Positions 49,836-59,684 of a stretch of 64,000 bases of DNA are shown piece by piece; the first letter of the stretch is position 1; every line of letters starts with the position of its first letter. The stretch comes from Candidatus Woesearchaeota archaeon (GTDB taxonomy: Archaea; Nanobdellota; Nanobdellia; Woesearchaeales; GW2011-AR4), in contig JACPMR010000010.1 of the NCBI GenBank assembly GCA_016185945.1, positions 62,001 to 126,000 of the forward strand. The letters are read 5' to 3'. Made by a program: the position numbers and the translations under genes. The notes under the pieces were generated by a model. The model searched no databases. It had not been told where the DNA came from and saw only the letters and a list, made by a program, of their open reading frames with translations.

Positions 49836-50216
49836 ATGGCGATTTCGCAGGCACGTCCTAAAAGAAAGGTAACTGGCGGAAGGTATATTGACTACAGAAA
49901 GAAAAGGCAGTACGAGCTAGGCAGAGAGCCGTCTTTCACAAAGCTTGGCAAGAAAAGAGTGCAAGTAATAAGGACTAGAGCCGCAAACAGAAAGCTAAGA
50001 TTGCTAAGCGCAGACATTGCCAATTTATTTGACCCTAAGACAAAATCATTCAAGCAGGTTAAGATAAAAACAATAACTGACAACCCTGCAAACAGGCACT
50101 TCATAAGGAGAAACATAATGACAATGGGCTCTGTGATTGACACAGAGCTTGGAAAGGCAAGGATAACTTCAAGACCCGGACAAGATGGAGTTGTCAATGC
50201 TGTGCTGATTTCTTGA
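49836..50216 (+). CDS. rps8e: Ribosomal protein eS8
   Basis: SQARPKRKVTGGRYIDYRKKRQYELGREPSFTKLG; NPANRHFIRRNIMTMGSVIDTELGKARITSRPGQDGVVNAVLI. Confidence 0.97.
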   Translation: MAISQARPKRKVTGGRYIDYRKKRQYELGREPSFTKLGKKRVQVIRTRAANRKLRLLSADIANLFDPKTKSFKQVKIKTITDNPANRHFIRRNIMTMGSVIDTELGKARITSRPGQDGVVNAVLIS

Positions 50217-50267
50217 GTTTGTTACTTTAGAGTTAAGAAAAGAGAAAGGTTTAAAAATAATCTATAA

Positions 50268-50948
50268 ATGACTTGCCTAATGGAGGAAGTAGCCAAAAGA
50301 CCAAAACCATCAGGGAATCTTTTGTTTAGTGTATTAGGCGGTAATCTTGATCGTCTTGAAGCTTTGCATCATGGTTTAGCAGAAACACCCCTAAAGGAAT
50401 TTTACCCACATTTAAATCTTGAAGAATTGATTGTATTTGAAATAGCTTCTTGGGAACTAAGAAGTACTCATGATTCTGGCCTTCGAAATGCAGTAAGATC
50501 AAGAGATATTTATGGGATTTTTGATTATATATTTGGTTATGGTTTTCCTAGAGTTCATAGATATGAACCAACTTCAAAAATACTAAAGGGGAGATATGCA
50601 AGAATGAACCCATTTAAAGGTAGAAACTTAAGGCATAGGCTTCAAAGAGTTAGCTTAGGAGTAGTTAATGATTTAATTGATGCATTAAAAGCTCCCGTCA
50701 ATAAATACCTATTCGAGAGTGATTTCGAAGATTTTAGTAGGTTTACTGATATGGACGCGACAAAAATGTTAGGATTTCAGCCAAAAAGATACAACAGAAA
50801 ACACAGAGAATCTATTGCTCAGAGATATGCTGCTGAAATTGCAAGATTTATTTCTCAATACCTGGGAGATTATGTTCCCACTCCCAATCAAGGCCAACTT
50901 TTTCCTGTTGCTGACAGATATTCTAGAAGAGTTCCTGTGCATAGCTAA
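50268..50948 (+). CDS. Hypothetical protein
   Basis: 226-aa ORF, no recognised family. Confidence 0.6.
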   Translation: MTCLMEEVAKRPKPSGNLLFSVLGGNLDRLEALHHGLAETPLKEFYPHLNLEELIVFEIASWELRSTHDSGLRNAVRSRDIYGIFDYIFGYGFPRVHRYEPTSKILKGRYARMNPFKGRNLRHRLQRVSLGVVNDLIDALKAPVNKYLFESDFEDFSRFTDMDATKMLGFQPKRYNRKHRESIAQRYAAEIARFISQYLGDYVPTPNQGQLFPVADRYSRRVPVHS

Positions 50949-50979
50949 ATTTAAATAACATTTTCATTATCGCTTTTCT

Positions 50980-51687
50980 ATGAACAAACTACTTAAAATC
51001 TACAACTCGCTCCATTCCCATTTCGGTTTACAAAATTGGTGGCCAGTAACCGAAGAAAGCAAGATTCATCCAGAGTATTCTGGCGGTCCTAAGAATGAAA
51101 AACAGCAATTGGAAGTAATTTTTGGCGCTATTCTTACACAAAATACAAGCTGGAAGAATGTGGAAAAAGCCATTGCTGAATTGAACAAAAACAATTTAAT
51201 TGATATCAAAAAAATAAATGAAATTGAGCATCAAAAATTAGCTAGAATAATAAAATCATCCGTCTACCACAATCAGAAAGCGAAGAAGCTGAAGAATTTC
51301 TGCAATTTTTTATTAAGAAATTATAATGGAAATTTAAGGCGATTGTTTAAAAAAAATGTTGGTGAATTAAGAAAAGAACTTCTATCCGTTAATGGAATCG
51401 GACCTGAAACTGCTGATTCAATAATCCTGTATGCAGCGAAAAAGCCCATATTCGTAATTGACGCCTACACAAAAAGGATAATCCATAGGGTTGGCTACAA
51501 TGAAAAAACTTATGACGAGCTGCAAAAGCTTTTCATGCAAAATCTTCCAAACAGCGAAAGATTATTTAATGAGTGCCATGCATTATTAGTAGAATTAGGG
51601 AAGAATATATGCAAGAAAAAACCGTTATGCGTTGAATGCCCAATTAATATGCATTGCAATTATTATAAAGCCTCATTCAAGCTTTAA
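50980..51687 (+). CDS. Endonuclease III-family DNA glycosylase
   Basis: AILTQNTSWKNVEKAI; LLSVNGIGPETADSIILYAAKKPIFVIDAYTKRI; C-x6-C-x2-C-x5-C Fe-S cluster. Confidence 0.94.
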   Translation: MNKLLKIYNSLHSHFGLQNWWPVTEESKIHPEYSGGPKNEKQQLEVIFGAILTQNTSWKNVEKAIAELNKNNLIDIKKINEIEHQKLARIIKSSVYHNQKAKKLKNFCNFLLRNYNGNLRRLFKKNVGELRKELLSVNGIGPETADSIILYAAKKPIFVIDAYTKRIIHRVGYNEKTYDELQKLFMQNLPNSERLFNECHALLVELGKNICKKKPLCVECPINMHCNYYKASFKL

Positions 51688-53283
51688 CTCTTTTAGAATA
51701 ACATTTGCTACATTCTCTGTTACCAACTGATTTGCCTTTAAGGTCGGATGCCCAAAAGTTGGACGAATATTATCCAAAAAATATTCGTTATATGATGCAT
51801 TTTCCAATGCTTTCTTAAAATTCTCTTCATTGCTGACAAAGATTATGTCTTCATCTCCTCTAAAATAGTTTTTTAAATCCCGCACATCTAAAGTAGGATA
51901 CTGCATTGCTATAAGTTTAATTCCTCTTTCATTTAGTGTCTTGTACAATTTCCTGTAATTTTCTTTTGGAGTTGGCCTATAGTAGCTTTCACTTTCTTTA
52001 AATGCCTTATTAATCATTTTATCAGCTTCATCAAACTGTCTGTTTTTCTCGTAACGAGTTGCTAGTGTTCCGTAAGCCATTATTTTTGCATTTTTTTCTT
52101 TAATATTCTCAAGTAACCCTTCCGCCTCTTGTGACCTATTATTTTTTAAATAATGCCATGCAAGTTCAGCATATGCAGCATAATTAGTTTGGTTTTTTTC
52201 AATTGTCCTTCTTAATAATTCTACAGTTTCATTAGTTTTTTCCAATTTCTCATAAAGCTCGCCTATCCAGAATATTTCCTCAATTTTGCCTGAGTTTTGT
52301 TCAATTACACCCTTTAACATTGTATAAGCCATAAAGGAGTTATTTAATTGCATGTAAAGTCTTGCTGATTGTATAAAGACGTGCTCGTCATATTCCTTTA
52401 TAACTTGCAGATATCTTAGATACTCTACTAGCGCTTCTCTTGGTCTATTAGTTTTAATATAGAGTTGTGCCAAATATAGGTATGCATATTTATCGTCAGG
52501 CTTTAGCTCAATAATTTTCTTAAGAACCCTCTCAGCATCTTCGTACATGCCTGCTAGAAAAAACCCGTAACCTAAATTGCTTTGTGGCTTAAAATCGTCA
52601 GGCTGTACCTCCAAAAGTTTCTTTGCCACTTGCGCGCTTTTAGCATACTTGCCATACTGTCCGTAAAATTTTCCCAATTCAGCCAATGCATTTAAATTCC
52701 CTGGTTCTTTCTCAACCTTCATTTTTAACTTTCTTTCTTCTGCCTTGTATTTTTTTTCTCTGTACCATTCTATTTTTTTAATAATCTCCTGCTTCAATGA
52801 CTTTATACTAAATTTAATTAAATTGTATATCCTAAAATCTTTCAAGATTAGAATAATTTTTTGATTATCTTTCGGCTTAAAGTAAAAATCCGGCTCGTTA
52901 ACCCCCATCATTGTGATTACCACGTGTGGTTTGTACTTATCTAAATTATCGTTTAAGTTCCTTACAATGTCGTAGCTGATTCCTGGCGAAATACCCTCAT
53001 TGAATACCTTGAACTTTACATTTTTGCTCTCTTTATTTAAAATAACGCCGAGCTCTTCTGGCCATGAACCCTGCCCATTACGAAGGTCCGCCGTTTCAGA
53101 GCCACCCAAGGCAAGAATACGATACGTACCCATTGTATTGCCTGCTTTGTTTTGATGACGCTGCCAAGCAATGTAACCAAAAGCATTGACACGAAGCACT
53201 ACTTCGAGCAGAATAATTATTAAAAGAAATCGAAATATTGCTATTCTTATTTTTCTCTTAGAAAATCTCAAAACTATCATCAA
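51673..53283 (-). CDS. Membrane-anchored SGNH-hydrolase-like protein with TPR repeats
   Basis: RILALGGSETADLRNGQGSWPEELGVIL; VITMMGVNEPDFYF; multiple TPR motifs; C-terminal RPTFGHPT. Confidence 0.85.
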   Translation of the reverse strand: MMIVLRFSKRKIRIAIFRFLLIIILLEVVLRVNAFGYIAWQRHQNKAGNTMGTYRILALGGSETADLRNGQGSWPEELGVILNKESKNVKFKVFNEGISPGISYDIVRNLNDNLDKYKPHVVITMMGVNEPDFYFKPKDNQKIILILKDFRIYNLIKFSIKSLKQEIIKKIEWYREKKYKAEERKLKMKVEKEPGNLNALAELGKFYGQYGKYAKSAQVAKKLLEVQPDDFKPQSNLGYGFFLAGMYEDAERVLKKIIELKPDDKYAYLYLAQLYIKTNRPREALVEYLRYLQVIKEYDEHVFIQSARLYMQLNNSFMAYTMLKGVIEQNSGKIEEIFWIGELYEKLEKTNETVELLRRTIEKNQTNYAAYAELAWHYLKNNRSQEAEGLLENIKEKNAKIMAYGTLATRYEKNRQFDEADKMINKAFKESESYYRPTPKENYRKLYKTLNERGIKLIAMQYPTLDVRDLKNYFRGDEDIIFVSNEENFKKALENASYNEYFLDNIRPTFGHPTLKANQLVTENVANVILKELKLE

Positions 53284-53314
53284 ATAAGGAAAGTTTATAT
53301 AGTCTATTTAAATT

Positions 53315-54802
53315 TTGTTGCAATTTAAAATGATATATTTATTCAACTCAATCGATTTCATCTTATTTTTTATTTTAATATTTCTTGCATATTGGATTCT
53401 GCCTAATCACTTCAAAAATATCTTTTTGCTTATTGTAAGTTATGTTTTTTATGCAAGCTGGAATTGGAAACTGTTAAGCTTGCTTTTGATTTCATCTATT
53501 GCAAATTATTTCTGCGGATTGTGGGTTCTCAGAGCAAAAAACCAAGCTTCAAAAAGATTCTATTTAATTTTGGGCATTTTATTTAATTTATCATTGCTTG
53601 GATTTTTTAAATATTTCAATTTTTTTGCTGAAAATTTCTTTAACTTGCTGAATGCTATAGGCTTCAAAGTGAGCTTTACAGCACTAAAGATTATACTCCC
53701 GCTTGGAATATCTTTCTATACTTTTAGAGCATTAAGTTACATTATTGATGTCTATACTAATAAATTTGCGCCAACAAGGAATTTCATTGATTTCTCTTTA
53801 TTTATTGCCTATTTCCCGCATTTGATTGCTGGCCCAATTGAAAGGGCAAAAGATATCGTACCTCAATTACAAGCTGAAAAACAGTTTAGGAATATTAACT
53901 ACAAAGAAGGTTTTTATTTGTTTATATATGGCTTGTTCAAAAAAGTAGTCATTGCTGACACAGTAGCATCTGTAGTCAATGGTATATTCGCATTTTCCAG
54001 TCCCTCAGGTGCACAAGTTTTGCTTGCAATATACGCTTTTGCAGTTCAAATTTATTGTGATTTTTCTGGCTATACCGACATGGCACGAGGCATCTCATAT
54101 TTTTTGGGAATTAAGTCGAGCATAAATTTTAATTTGCCATTTTTTACCAAGAAGCCTTCGGATTTTTTAAAACGATGGCACATAACTCTGTCAAAATGGA
54201 TTACAGATTATGTTTATATGCCACTTTTTTTCCATTTATCTGGAAAAAGCTTGATGTTTCTCAAGAATATTAGGGTTAAGTTTTACATTTCTGGTATTAT
54301 TGCAACTTTTGCCACAATGGTGGCATTTGGCTTTTGGCATGGTGCTTCATGGAATTTTATATTCATGGGCGTGTACCTATTTGCTATAGTCATGGCGTCC
54401 AAAGTTTTCGAATACTTATCAAAAAGATTTGTTCCAGCAATAAAGAACAAATTTATACAATATATAACTTCAGCATTAAGCATTGTGCTCACATCTCACA
54501 TAATTTGGTATGGACTAACATTTTCTTATAAATCTCAAAGTACGATACAAGTTTACACATTTACAAAATCATTAATCTCAAATTTTAAATTATCAGAACT
54601 ATTTGTTCTGAATTACTGGTATCTTTATTTATTTATAGCGTTTTTAGTCATTTATGAGGTACTTCAATATATGAAAAATGACGAATTATTCATCACAAAA
54701 CAAAATTTTTATATCCAGCTTGTATTTTATTTGATTATAGCCCTTGTATATATCAATGTTGGGGCTATAACAAATGTTGAATTTGTTTATTTCCAATTTT
54801 GA
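53315..54802 (+). CDS. MBOAT-family O-acyltransferase (AlgI/DltB-like)
   Basis: YFPHLIAGPIERAKDIVPQL; DFLKRWHITLSKWITDYVYMPL; FGFWHGASWNFIFMG. Confidence 0.94.
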   Translation: MLQFKMIYLFNSIDFILFFILIFLAYWILPNHFKNIFLLIVSYVFYASWNWKLLSLLLISSIANYFCGLWVLRAKNQASKRFYLILGILFNLSLLGFFKYFNFFAENFFNLLNAIGFKVSFTALKIILPLGISFYTFRALSYIIDVYTNKFAPTRNFIDFSLFIAYFPHLIAGPIERAKDIVPQLQAEKQFRNINYKEGFYLFIYGLFKKVVIADTVASVVNGIFAFSSPSGAQVLLAIYAFAVQIYCDFSGYTDMARGISYFLGIKSSINFNLPFFTKKPSDFLKRWHITLSKWITDYVYMPLFFHLSGKSLMFLKNIRVKFYISGIIATFATMVAFGFWHGASWNFIFMGVYLFAIVMASKVFEYLSKRFVPAIKNKFIQYITSALSIVLTSHIIWYGLTFSYKSQSTIQVYTFTKSLISNFKLSELFVLNYWYLYLFIAFLVIYEVLQYMKNDELFITKQNFYIQLVFYLIIALVYINVGAITNVEFVYFQF

Positions 54803-54808
54803 GTAATA

Positions 54809-55165
54809 ATGAAAATAAAAAATAAAATTGGAATTGGTGCAGATATTGTCAGAGTTAATAGGTTTGAAATCGTAAAAAATGACAAAAAATTTTTAAATAA
54901 AGTATTCTCTAAGAAGGAGATAGAATATTGTAGGAATAAAGCCAATGCTGCAGAAAGATTCGCAGCAAAATTTGCTGGGAAAGAAGCTGTTATGAAGGCA
55001 TTCAGCGCCTTTAACAAAAAAATGAATTTAAGCGATGTAGAGATTATAAACAAAAACAAAAGCCCAAAAGTAATAATAAAAAACCTTAAAGGGTTTAATA
55101 TAAACTTGAGTTTATCGCACGAAAGGGATTACGCTGTTGCTTTTGCATTAATAACAAAAGAATAA
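54809..55165 (+). CDS. acpS: Holo-[acyl-carrier-protein] synthase
   Basis: IGIGADIVRVNRFEIV...VFSKKEIEYCRNKANAAERFAAKFAGKEAVMKAF...SLSHERDYAVAFAL. Confidence 0.93.
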   Translation: MKIKNKIGIGADIVRVNRFEIVKNDKKFLNKVFSKKEIEYCRNKANAAERFAAKFAGKEAVMKAFSAFNKKMNLSDVEIINKNKSPKVIIKNLKGFNINLSLSHERDYAVAFALITKE

Positions 55166-55175
55166 GGGGGTAATT

Positions 55176-55427
55176 GTGGTAATAGAAAAAGTTATTGCTT
55201 TTTTGCAGTCAGACCCAGAGGTCAAGGAAAAATGGGATGATAAAGTTACCCATGACACGCATTTGATTGATGCTGGAGTTATAGATTCTTTCGCAATCAT
55301 AAAACTGATAATGTTTTTAGAGGAAGAATTTAACATTAAACTAGAGTCAAATGAACTCGTTGAAAACAATTTTTCTACTCTTAAAAATATTGAGAAACTT
55401 GTAATTGAAAAAAATAATCAAAAATAA
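55176..55427 (+). CDS. Acyl carrier protein
   Basis: DAGVIDSFAIIKLIMFLEEEFNIKLESNEL (DS phosphopantetheine site); GTG start with GGGGGT SD. Confidence 0.92.
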   Translation: MVIEKVIAFLQSDPEVKEKWDDKVTHDTHLIDAGVIDSFAIIKLIMFLEEEFNIKLESNELVENNFSTLKNIEKLVIEKNNQK

Positions 55428-57183
55428 GATGGCTGAACTAAAATTTAGCGAATATATCAACAAAAGCCCAACATTGGTTAAAAAACCGTCAATGAAAGAT
55501 GTTAAAGTTGCATTTCTATCAAATTTTACAATTACAGGGCTTGCTGAAACATTCAAAGTTTTATGCTATGAACATGGAATTTTCATTGATTGCTATACTG
55601 CCCCATATAATCAATATCAGCAAGAAATCCTAAACAAGTCCAGTCAGCTCTACAAATTTAATCCAGATATAATTTTTATTCTGTTGGATGGAGAGCAGCT
55701 TTTCAGCGATTTTTATTACTTTCCATATAGAATGAGCGAAGAGCAAAGAAAACAATTTATTGAAAATCAGTTTAAAGAAATAAAAAATTTGATTTCAATC
55801 TTAAAGGAAAATACTAATGCCAAGATTGTGATTAATAGTTTTCTTGTTCCACATTACTCAAGCAGAGGGATTATTGAAAACAAGCAAAAAAATGGAATAA
55901 GAAGTAGTATTCAGGCGCTTAACAGCATGCTTGAGTCGTTATCACATAAAAATTTGCAATTATTCGTATTTGATACAAGCATATTTTGTTCTAAAATTGG
56001 ATACGAGAATTTGGTTGATAAGAGACTATATTATTACGCTGACATGAAAATAGCACCAAAAGCATTGGTAAAATTAGCGAATGAGTATTTAGCATACATA
56101 ATCCCACTAGCATCTATGACAAAAAAATGCATTGTTCTTGATTTGGACAATACAATTTGGGGAGGCATTATTGGAGAGGATGGCATTGCAAATATAAAAC
56201 TTGGACCTGAAAAAGATGGTAAGCCATATTTTGGTTTCCAAAAAAGATTGCTTGAATTGCATGAGAGAGGCATTATATTGGCCATTAATAGCAGAAACAA
56301 CTATAAAGAGGCAATCGATGCGATAAAAAACCACAAATATATGGTTTTGAAGGAAGAACATTTTGCCAGCATAAAAATCAACTGGGAGGATAAAGCTACT
56401 AACATTAGGGAAATAGCGAAGGAAGTGAATATCGGATTGGAAAGCATGGTTTACATTGATGACGATGTCAGAAACCGGGAGATGATAAAGGAGCTTATTC
56501 CTGAAGTTTTTGTAGTAGAAATGCCAAATGACTATGCTATGTACCCTGAAGTTATTGAAAATCTGAAAATGTTTAACACTTTTAACATAACAAGCGAGGA
56601 CTTAAACAGGGGCAAGATGTACTTAAGCCAGAAAAAAAGAGAACAATTAAAGTCAAAAGTGCAGGACTTAAATTCGTTTATTAAAATGCTTGGAATTGAA
56701 ATAGACATTTCTAAAGCGAATAACTTTACTATACCCAGAATAGCGCAACTCACCCAAAGAACTAATCAATTTAACTTAACTACAAATAGATATAGCGAAG
56801 AAGACATCAAAAAACTAGCTTCAGATGGCAATCATTTAGTGTACGGAGTTAATGTCAAAGATAAATTTGGCGACAATGGGCTTACCGGAACATTTATTAT
56901 AAACAAAAAATTTAAGGAGAAATGGGTGATAGACACGTTTCTGTTAAGTTGCAGGGTGCTTGGCAGGGATATTGAAAAAGCCATGCTTAATGAGCTCATT
57001 AGCATGGCTCATAAGGAAGGAGTGAAAGAATTGATTGGAAAATATTTTCCAACTCAAAAAAATATGCAGACTGCTAAATTCTATGCAGAGAACGGGTTTA
57101 AGCATTTAGACGAGAATACTTTCTTGTGCGAGAATCCTAGTCCTACAGAGAATATCGATGCAATTAGTGTAATTTTAAATTGA
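55405..57183 (+). CDS. FkbH-like HAD-superfamily protein
   Basis: KCIVLDLDNTIWGGIIGEDGIANIKLG; VYIDDDVRNREMIKELIPEV; GNAT-like C-terminus. Confidence 0.95.
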   Translation: MKKIIKNKMAELKFSEYINKSPTLVKKPSMKDVKVAFLSNFTITGLAETFKVLCYEHGIFIDCYTAPYNQYQQEILNKSSQLYKFNPDIIFILLDGEQLFSDFYYFPYRMSEEQRKQFIENQFKEIKNLISILKENTNAKIVINSFLVPHYSSRGIIENKQKNGIRSSIQALNSMLESLSHKNLQLFVFDTSIFCSKIGYENLVDKRLYYYADMKIAPKALVKLANEYLAYIIPLASMTKKCIVLDLDNTIWGGIIGEDGIANIKLGPEKDGKPYFGFQKRLLELHERGIILAINSRNNYKEAIDAIKNHKYMVLKEEHFASIKINWEDKATNIREIAKEVNIGLESMVYIDDDVRNREMIKELIPEVFVVEMPNDYAMYPEVIENLKMFNTFNITSEDLNRGKMYLSQKKREQLKSKVQDLNSFIKMLGIEIDISKANNFTIPRIAQLTQRTNQFNLTTNRYSEEDIKKLASDGNHLVYGVNVKDKFGDNGLTGTFIINKKFKEKWVIDTFLLSCRVLGRDIEKAMLNELISMAHKEGVKELIGKYFPTQKNMQTAKFYAENGFKHLDENTFLCENPSPTENIDAISVILN

Positions 57184-57196
57184 TAATCTGAAAGCC

Positions 57197-57610
57197 ATGA
57201 AATATGAAGATATATTGATTGGAGATACGGCTTCATTCAAGCATACAATTACAGAAAAGGATGTTGAATTATTTGCAAAAATATCAGGTGACAAAAATCC
57301 GCTGCATTTTGATGAAAATTTTGCAAAAAAGGCAGATTTTTCAGGAAAGATAGTCCATGGAATGCTTGCCGGCTCATTGTTTTCGAAGCTTGTTGGTATG
57401 CATTTGCCTGGAAGATGTATTTATGTTTCGCAAGAACTCGAGTTTAAAAATCCCATAACCCCAAATACCGAAATCATTATAGAAGGAAGAGTAATAAAGA
57501 AGATAGATGTATTTAGATTGGTGACTATAGAGACAAATATCAAGGATCCATTGTCAAACAAAAAATACATAACTGGCAAAGCAAGAGTAAAAGTTCTAAA
57601 TGTCGATTAA
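57197..57610 (+). CDS. MaoC-like (R)-specific hydratase
   Basis: FAKISGDKNPLHFDENFAKKADFSGKIVHGMLAGSLFSKLVG. Confidence 0.94.
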   Translation: MKYEDILIGDTASFKHTITEKDVELFAKISGDKNPLHFDENFAKKADFSGKIVHGMLAGSLFSKLVGMHLPGRCIYVSQELEFKNPITPNTEIIIEGRVIKKIDVFRLVTIETNIKDPLSNKKYITGKARVKVLNVD

Positions 57611-58547
57611 AATGATATTCAGTGAGCTTAAGGAAAAGTATCCTTTACTTGTTGACACAGCTAACTATCTTGAACAGAATTCTTTCTTTTTCAGAACCAC
57701 TCTTACAAAAATTAAGGGCTCGGGGTTAGATTACGAATTGGCTGAAAAGCTTTGTAGTGATTGCCTAAATCATGTTAAACAGAATAGAGATGGGTATTTT
57801 AAATGCGTTCATACACTGATAGATTTCTCTCTTGAATTTCTAAAGCTGCAAATGCATCTGGAAAAGACAGGAAGGTACACCTATTCAACTTTCAAGGAAA
57901 TAGAAGAAAATATTTACAGCAATCCTAATAGAAAACTGAAAGGTCCGTGGTATACCTGGGCACTATACTTTTCACAAATTTTTTGGGTTAGCCACTGGAA
58001 TGTTTTTAGGTTTTTTCTATCAGAATTTGCAAAAAACAATAAAGAGCATGGAGAAGTGCTTGAAGTCCCAACAGGAACAGGGATTTATATTGCACAATTC
58101 CTTGCAAATAATCCATCGTGGCAGGGCACTGGTGTTGATTTAGGGAATACTGCTATCGAATTTACCAAAAACGTGCTTGCATGGAATAAAATACCAAGTC
58201 ATAGAATTGCTCTTTATAAAGAGGATATTTATAAATTTGAAACAGACAAAAGATTCGATAGGATTATGTGTGGAGAATTCTTAGAGCATGTTGAAGATCC
58301 TCTTGGTGTATTGATAAAACTCCACAAACTTCTCAAGCCTGATGGAAAATTATTTCTGACTGTTGCAGTCTATGCTGAAATGATAGACCATATTTATCTC
58401 TATAAGAGCGCTGATGAAGTACGTGGGCATGTAAAAGAAGCAGGATTTATACCTGAGAAGGAGCTTGTGCAGGCTATATTTGAAAACAAATCCCCTGAAG
58501 ATAGAGATACGCCAATTAACTATTGTGCTATACTCAAAAAGATTTAA
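57600..58547 (+). CDS. SAM-dependent methyltransferase
   Basis: VLEVPTGTGIYIAQFLANNPSWQGTGVDLGNTAIEF; MCGEFLEHVEDPLGVLIKLHKLLKPDGKLFLTV. Confidence 0.92.
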   Translation: MSIKMIFSELKEKYPLLVDTANYLEQNSFFFRTTLTKIKGSGLDYELAEKLCSDCLNHVKQNRDGYFKCVHTLIDFSLEFLKLQMHLEKTGRYTYSTFKEIEENIYSNPNRKLKGPWYTWALYFSQIFWVSHWNVFRFFLSEFAKNNKEHGEVLEVPTGTGIYIAQFLANNPSWQGTGVDLGNTAIEFTKNVLAWNKIPSHRIALYKEDIYKFETDKRFDRIMCGEFLEHVEDPLGVLIKLHKLLKPDGKLFLTVAVYAEMIDHIYLYKSADEVRGHVKEAGFIPEKELVQAIFENKSPEDRDTPINYCAILKKI

Positions 58548-58574
58548 AAGGTTGAATATTAACAGATAGCTAAA

Positions 58575-58736
58575 ATGGTATCTTTATTATCAATAGTTAT
58601 TGTGGTTGTTGCAGGTTATTTTTTGGTTATGTTCATATTGCATCATTTGTTTGAGAAATTTTTCAAGATGATATTTTATATTGGGACTATCCTGTTTGCC
58701 CTTGGGCTGATTTATTATGTGCTCAGAGGCGCTTAA
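58575..58736 (+). CDS. Small membrane protein, 53 aa
   Basis: MVSLLSIVIVVVAGYFLVMFILHHLFEKFFKMIFYIGTILFALGLIYYVLRGA. Confidence 0.6.
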   Translation: MVSLLSIVIVVVAGYFLVMFILHHLFEKFFKMIFYIGTILFALGLIYYVLRGA

Positions 58737-58787
58737 TCCAAAAGTTTATATATGTCCAAATAAAGCAAATATAAGAGAGGTGAATAG

Positions 58788-59204
58788 ATGGCTTTCTTTG
58801 ACAAGCTGAAATTCTGGAAGAAAAAGGATGATTTAGGTGACATAGGCAAAGACTTGGGTTTGGACAAGGATTTGGGTTTGGGAAAAGATTTTGGAATGGA
58901 CTTGAGTTCAGGCCCTTCGCCAGATTTGGGAATGGGGTTGGATACAGGGCAACCACCGCAGCAGCCATTCCAGAAATACCCTTCATTCCAGCAACCTAGT
59001 TTTCAGGCACCTTCTTTCCAGTCGCAACCAGCTTTTCAGCAACCTTCTTACCCAAATGATATAGCATCTAAAAATTTGGAAGTTATTTCAAGCAAACTTG
59101 ATGCTTTACGGGCTACGCTGGACAGCGTCAACCAGAGATTGGCAAACATAGAGGCGATTGCAAGAGGCGAGCAGGAAGACGCAAGAAAGAGGAGGTATTA
59201 TTGA
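58788..59204 (+). CDS. Protein with G/D/L-rich and F-Q-x-P-S repeats and C-terminal coiled coil
   Basis: KDLGLDKDLGLGKDFGMDL; PSFQQPSFQAPSFQSQPAFQQPSYP; SSKLDALRATLDSVNQRLANIEAI. Confidence 0.75.
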   Translation: MAFFDKLKFWKKKDDLGDIGKDLGLDKDLGLGKDFGMDLSSGPSPDLGMGLDTGQPPQQPFQKYPSFQQPSFQAPSFQSQPAFQQPSYPNDIASKNLEVISSKLDALRATLDSVNQRLANIEAIARGEQEDARKRRYY

Positions 59205-59240
59205 AAAGTTTTTTATATGCTCATTCCTTGATTTCTTCTA

Positions 59241-59684
59241 ATGAACAAAAAAAACATTATTATATTTTTGACTGGATTGTTAATTCTGCTTTTAGACCAA
59301 CTAACCAAGTTCTTGATAAAACAAAATTTTCAGTTAAGCCACTCAACTCCAATAATTAAAAATATCCTTCATGTGACTTACATAACAAACACCGGCTCTG
59401 CTTTTGGCTTGTTTAAGGGCTTTAACCTGTTTTTTGTATTGTTTTCTGTTATTGTGGTTGTTACAATAGTTTATAATTTAAAAAAAATAAAGAATAATGA
59501 AAGACTATTGCAGTTTTCTGTCGGATTATTGATTGGCGGCACAATCGGAAATTTAATTGACAGATTGCTTTATGGCGCTGTGGTTGATTTTATTGATTTC
59601 AGAATCTGGCCCGTATTCAATGTAGCGGACAGCGCTGTAACTATAAGCATAATCATGCTGATAATTTTGCTGTGGAAGAGGTAG
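59241..59684 (+). CDS. lspA: Lipoprotein signal peptidase (signal peptidase II family)
   Basis: LLLDQLTKFLIK; NTGSAFGLF; LIGGTIGNLIDRLLYGAVVDFIDFRIWPVFNVADSAV. Confidence 0.95.
   Translation: MNKKNIIIFLTGLLILLLDQLTKFLIKQNFQLSHSTPIIKNILHVTYITNTGSAFGLFKGFNLFFVLFSVIVVVTIVYNLKKIKNNERLLQFSVGLLIGGTIGNLIDRLLYGAVVDFIDFRIWPVFNVADSAVTISIIMLIILLWKR

Noticed and set aside
51673-58547. Complete fatty-acid synthase or polyketide synthase
   Set aside because: No ketosynthase, ketoreductase or acyltransferase domains in the window; only ACP, AcpS, FkbH, MaoC, MBOAT, SGNH and a methyltransferase are seen
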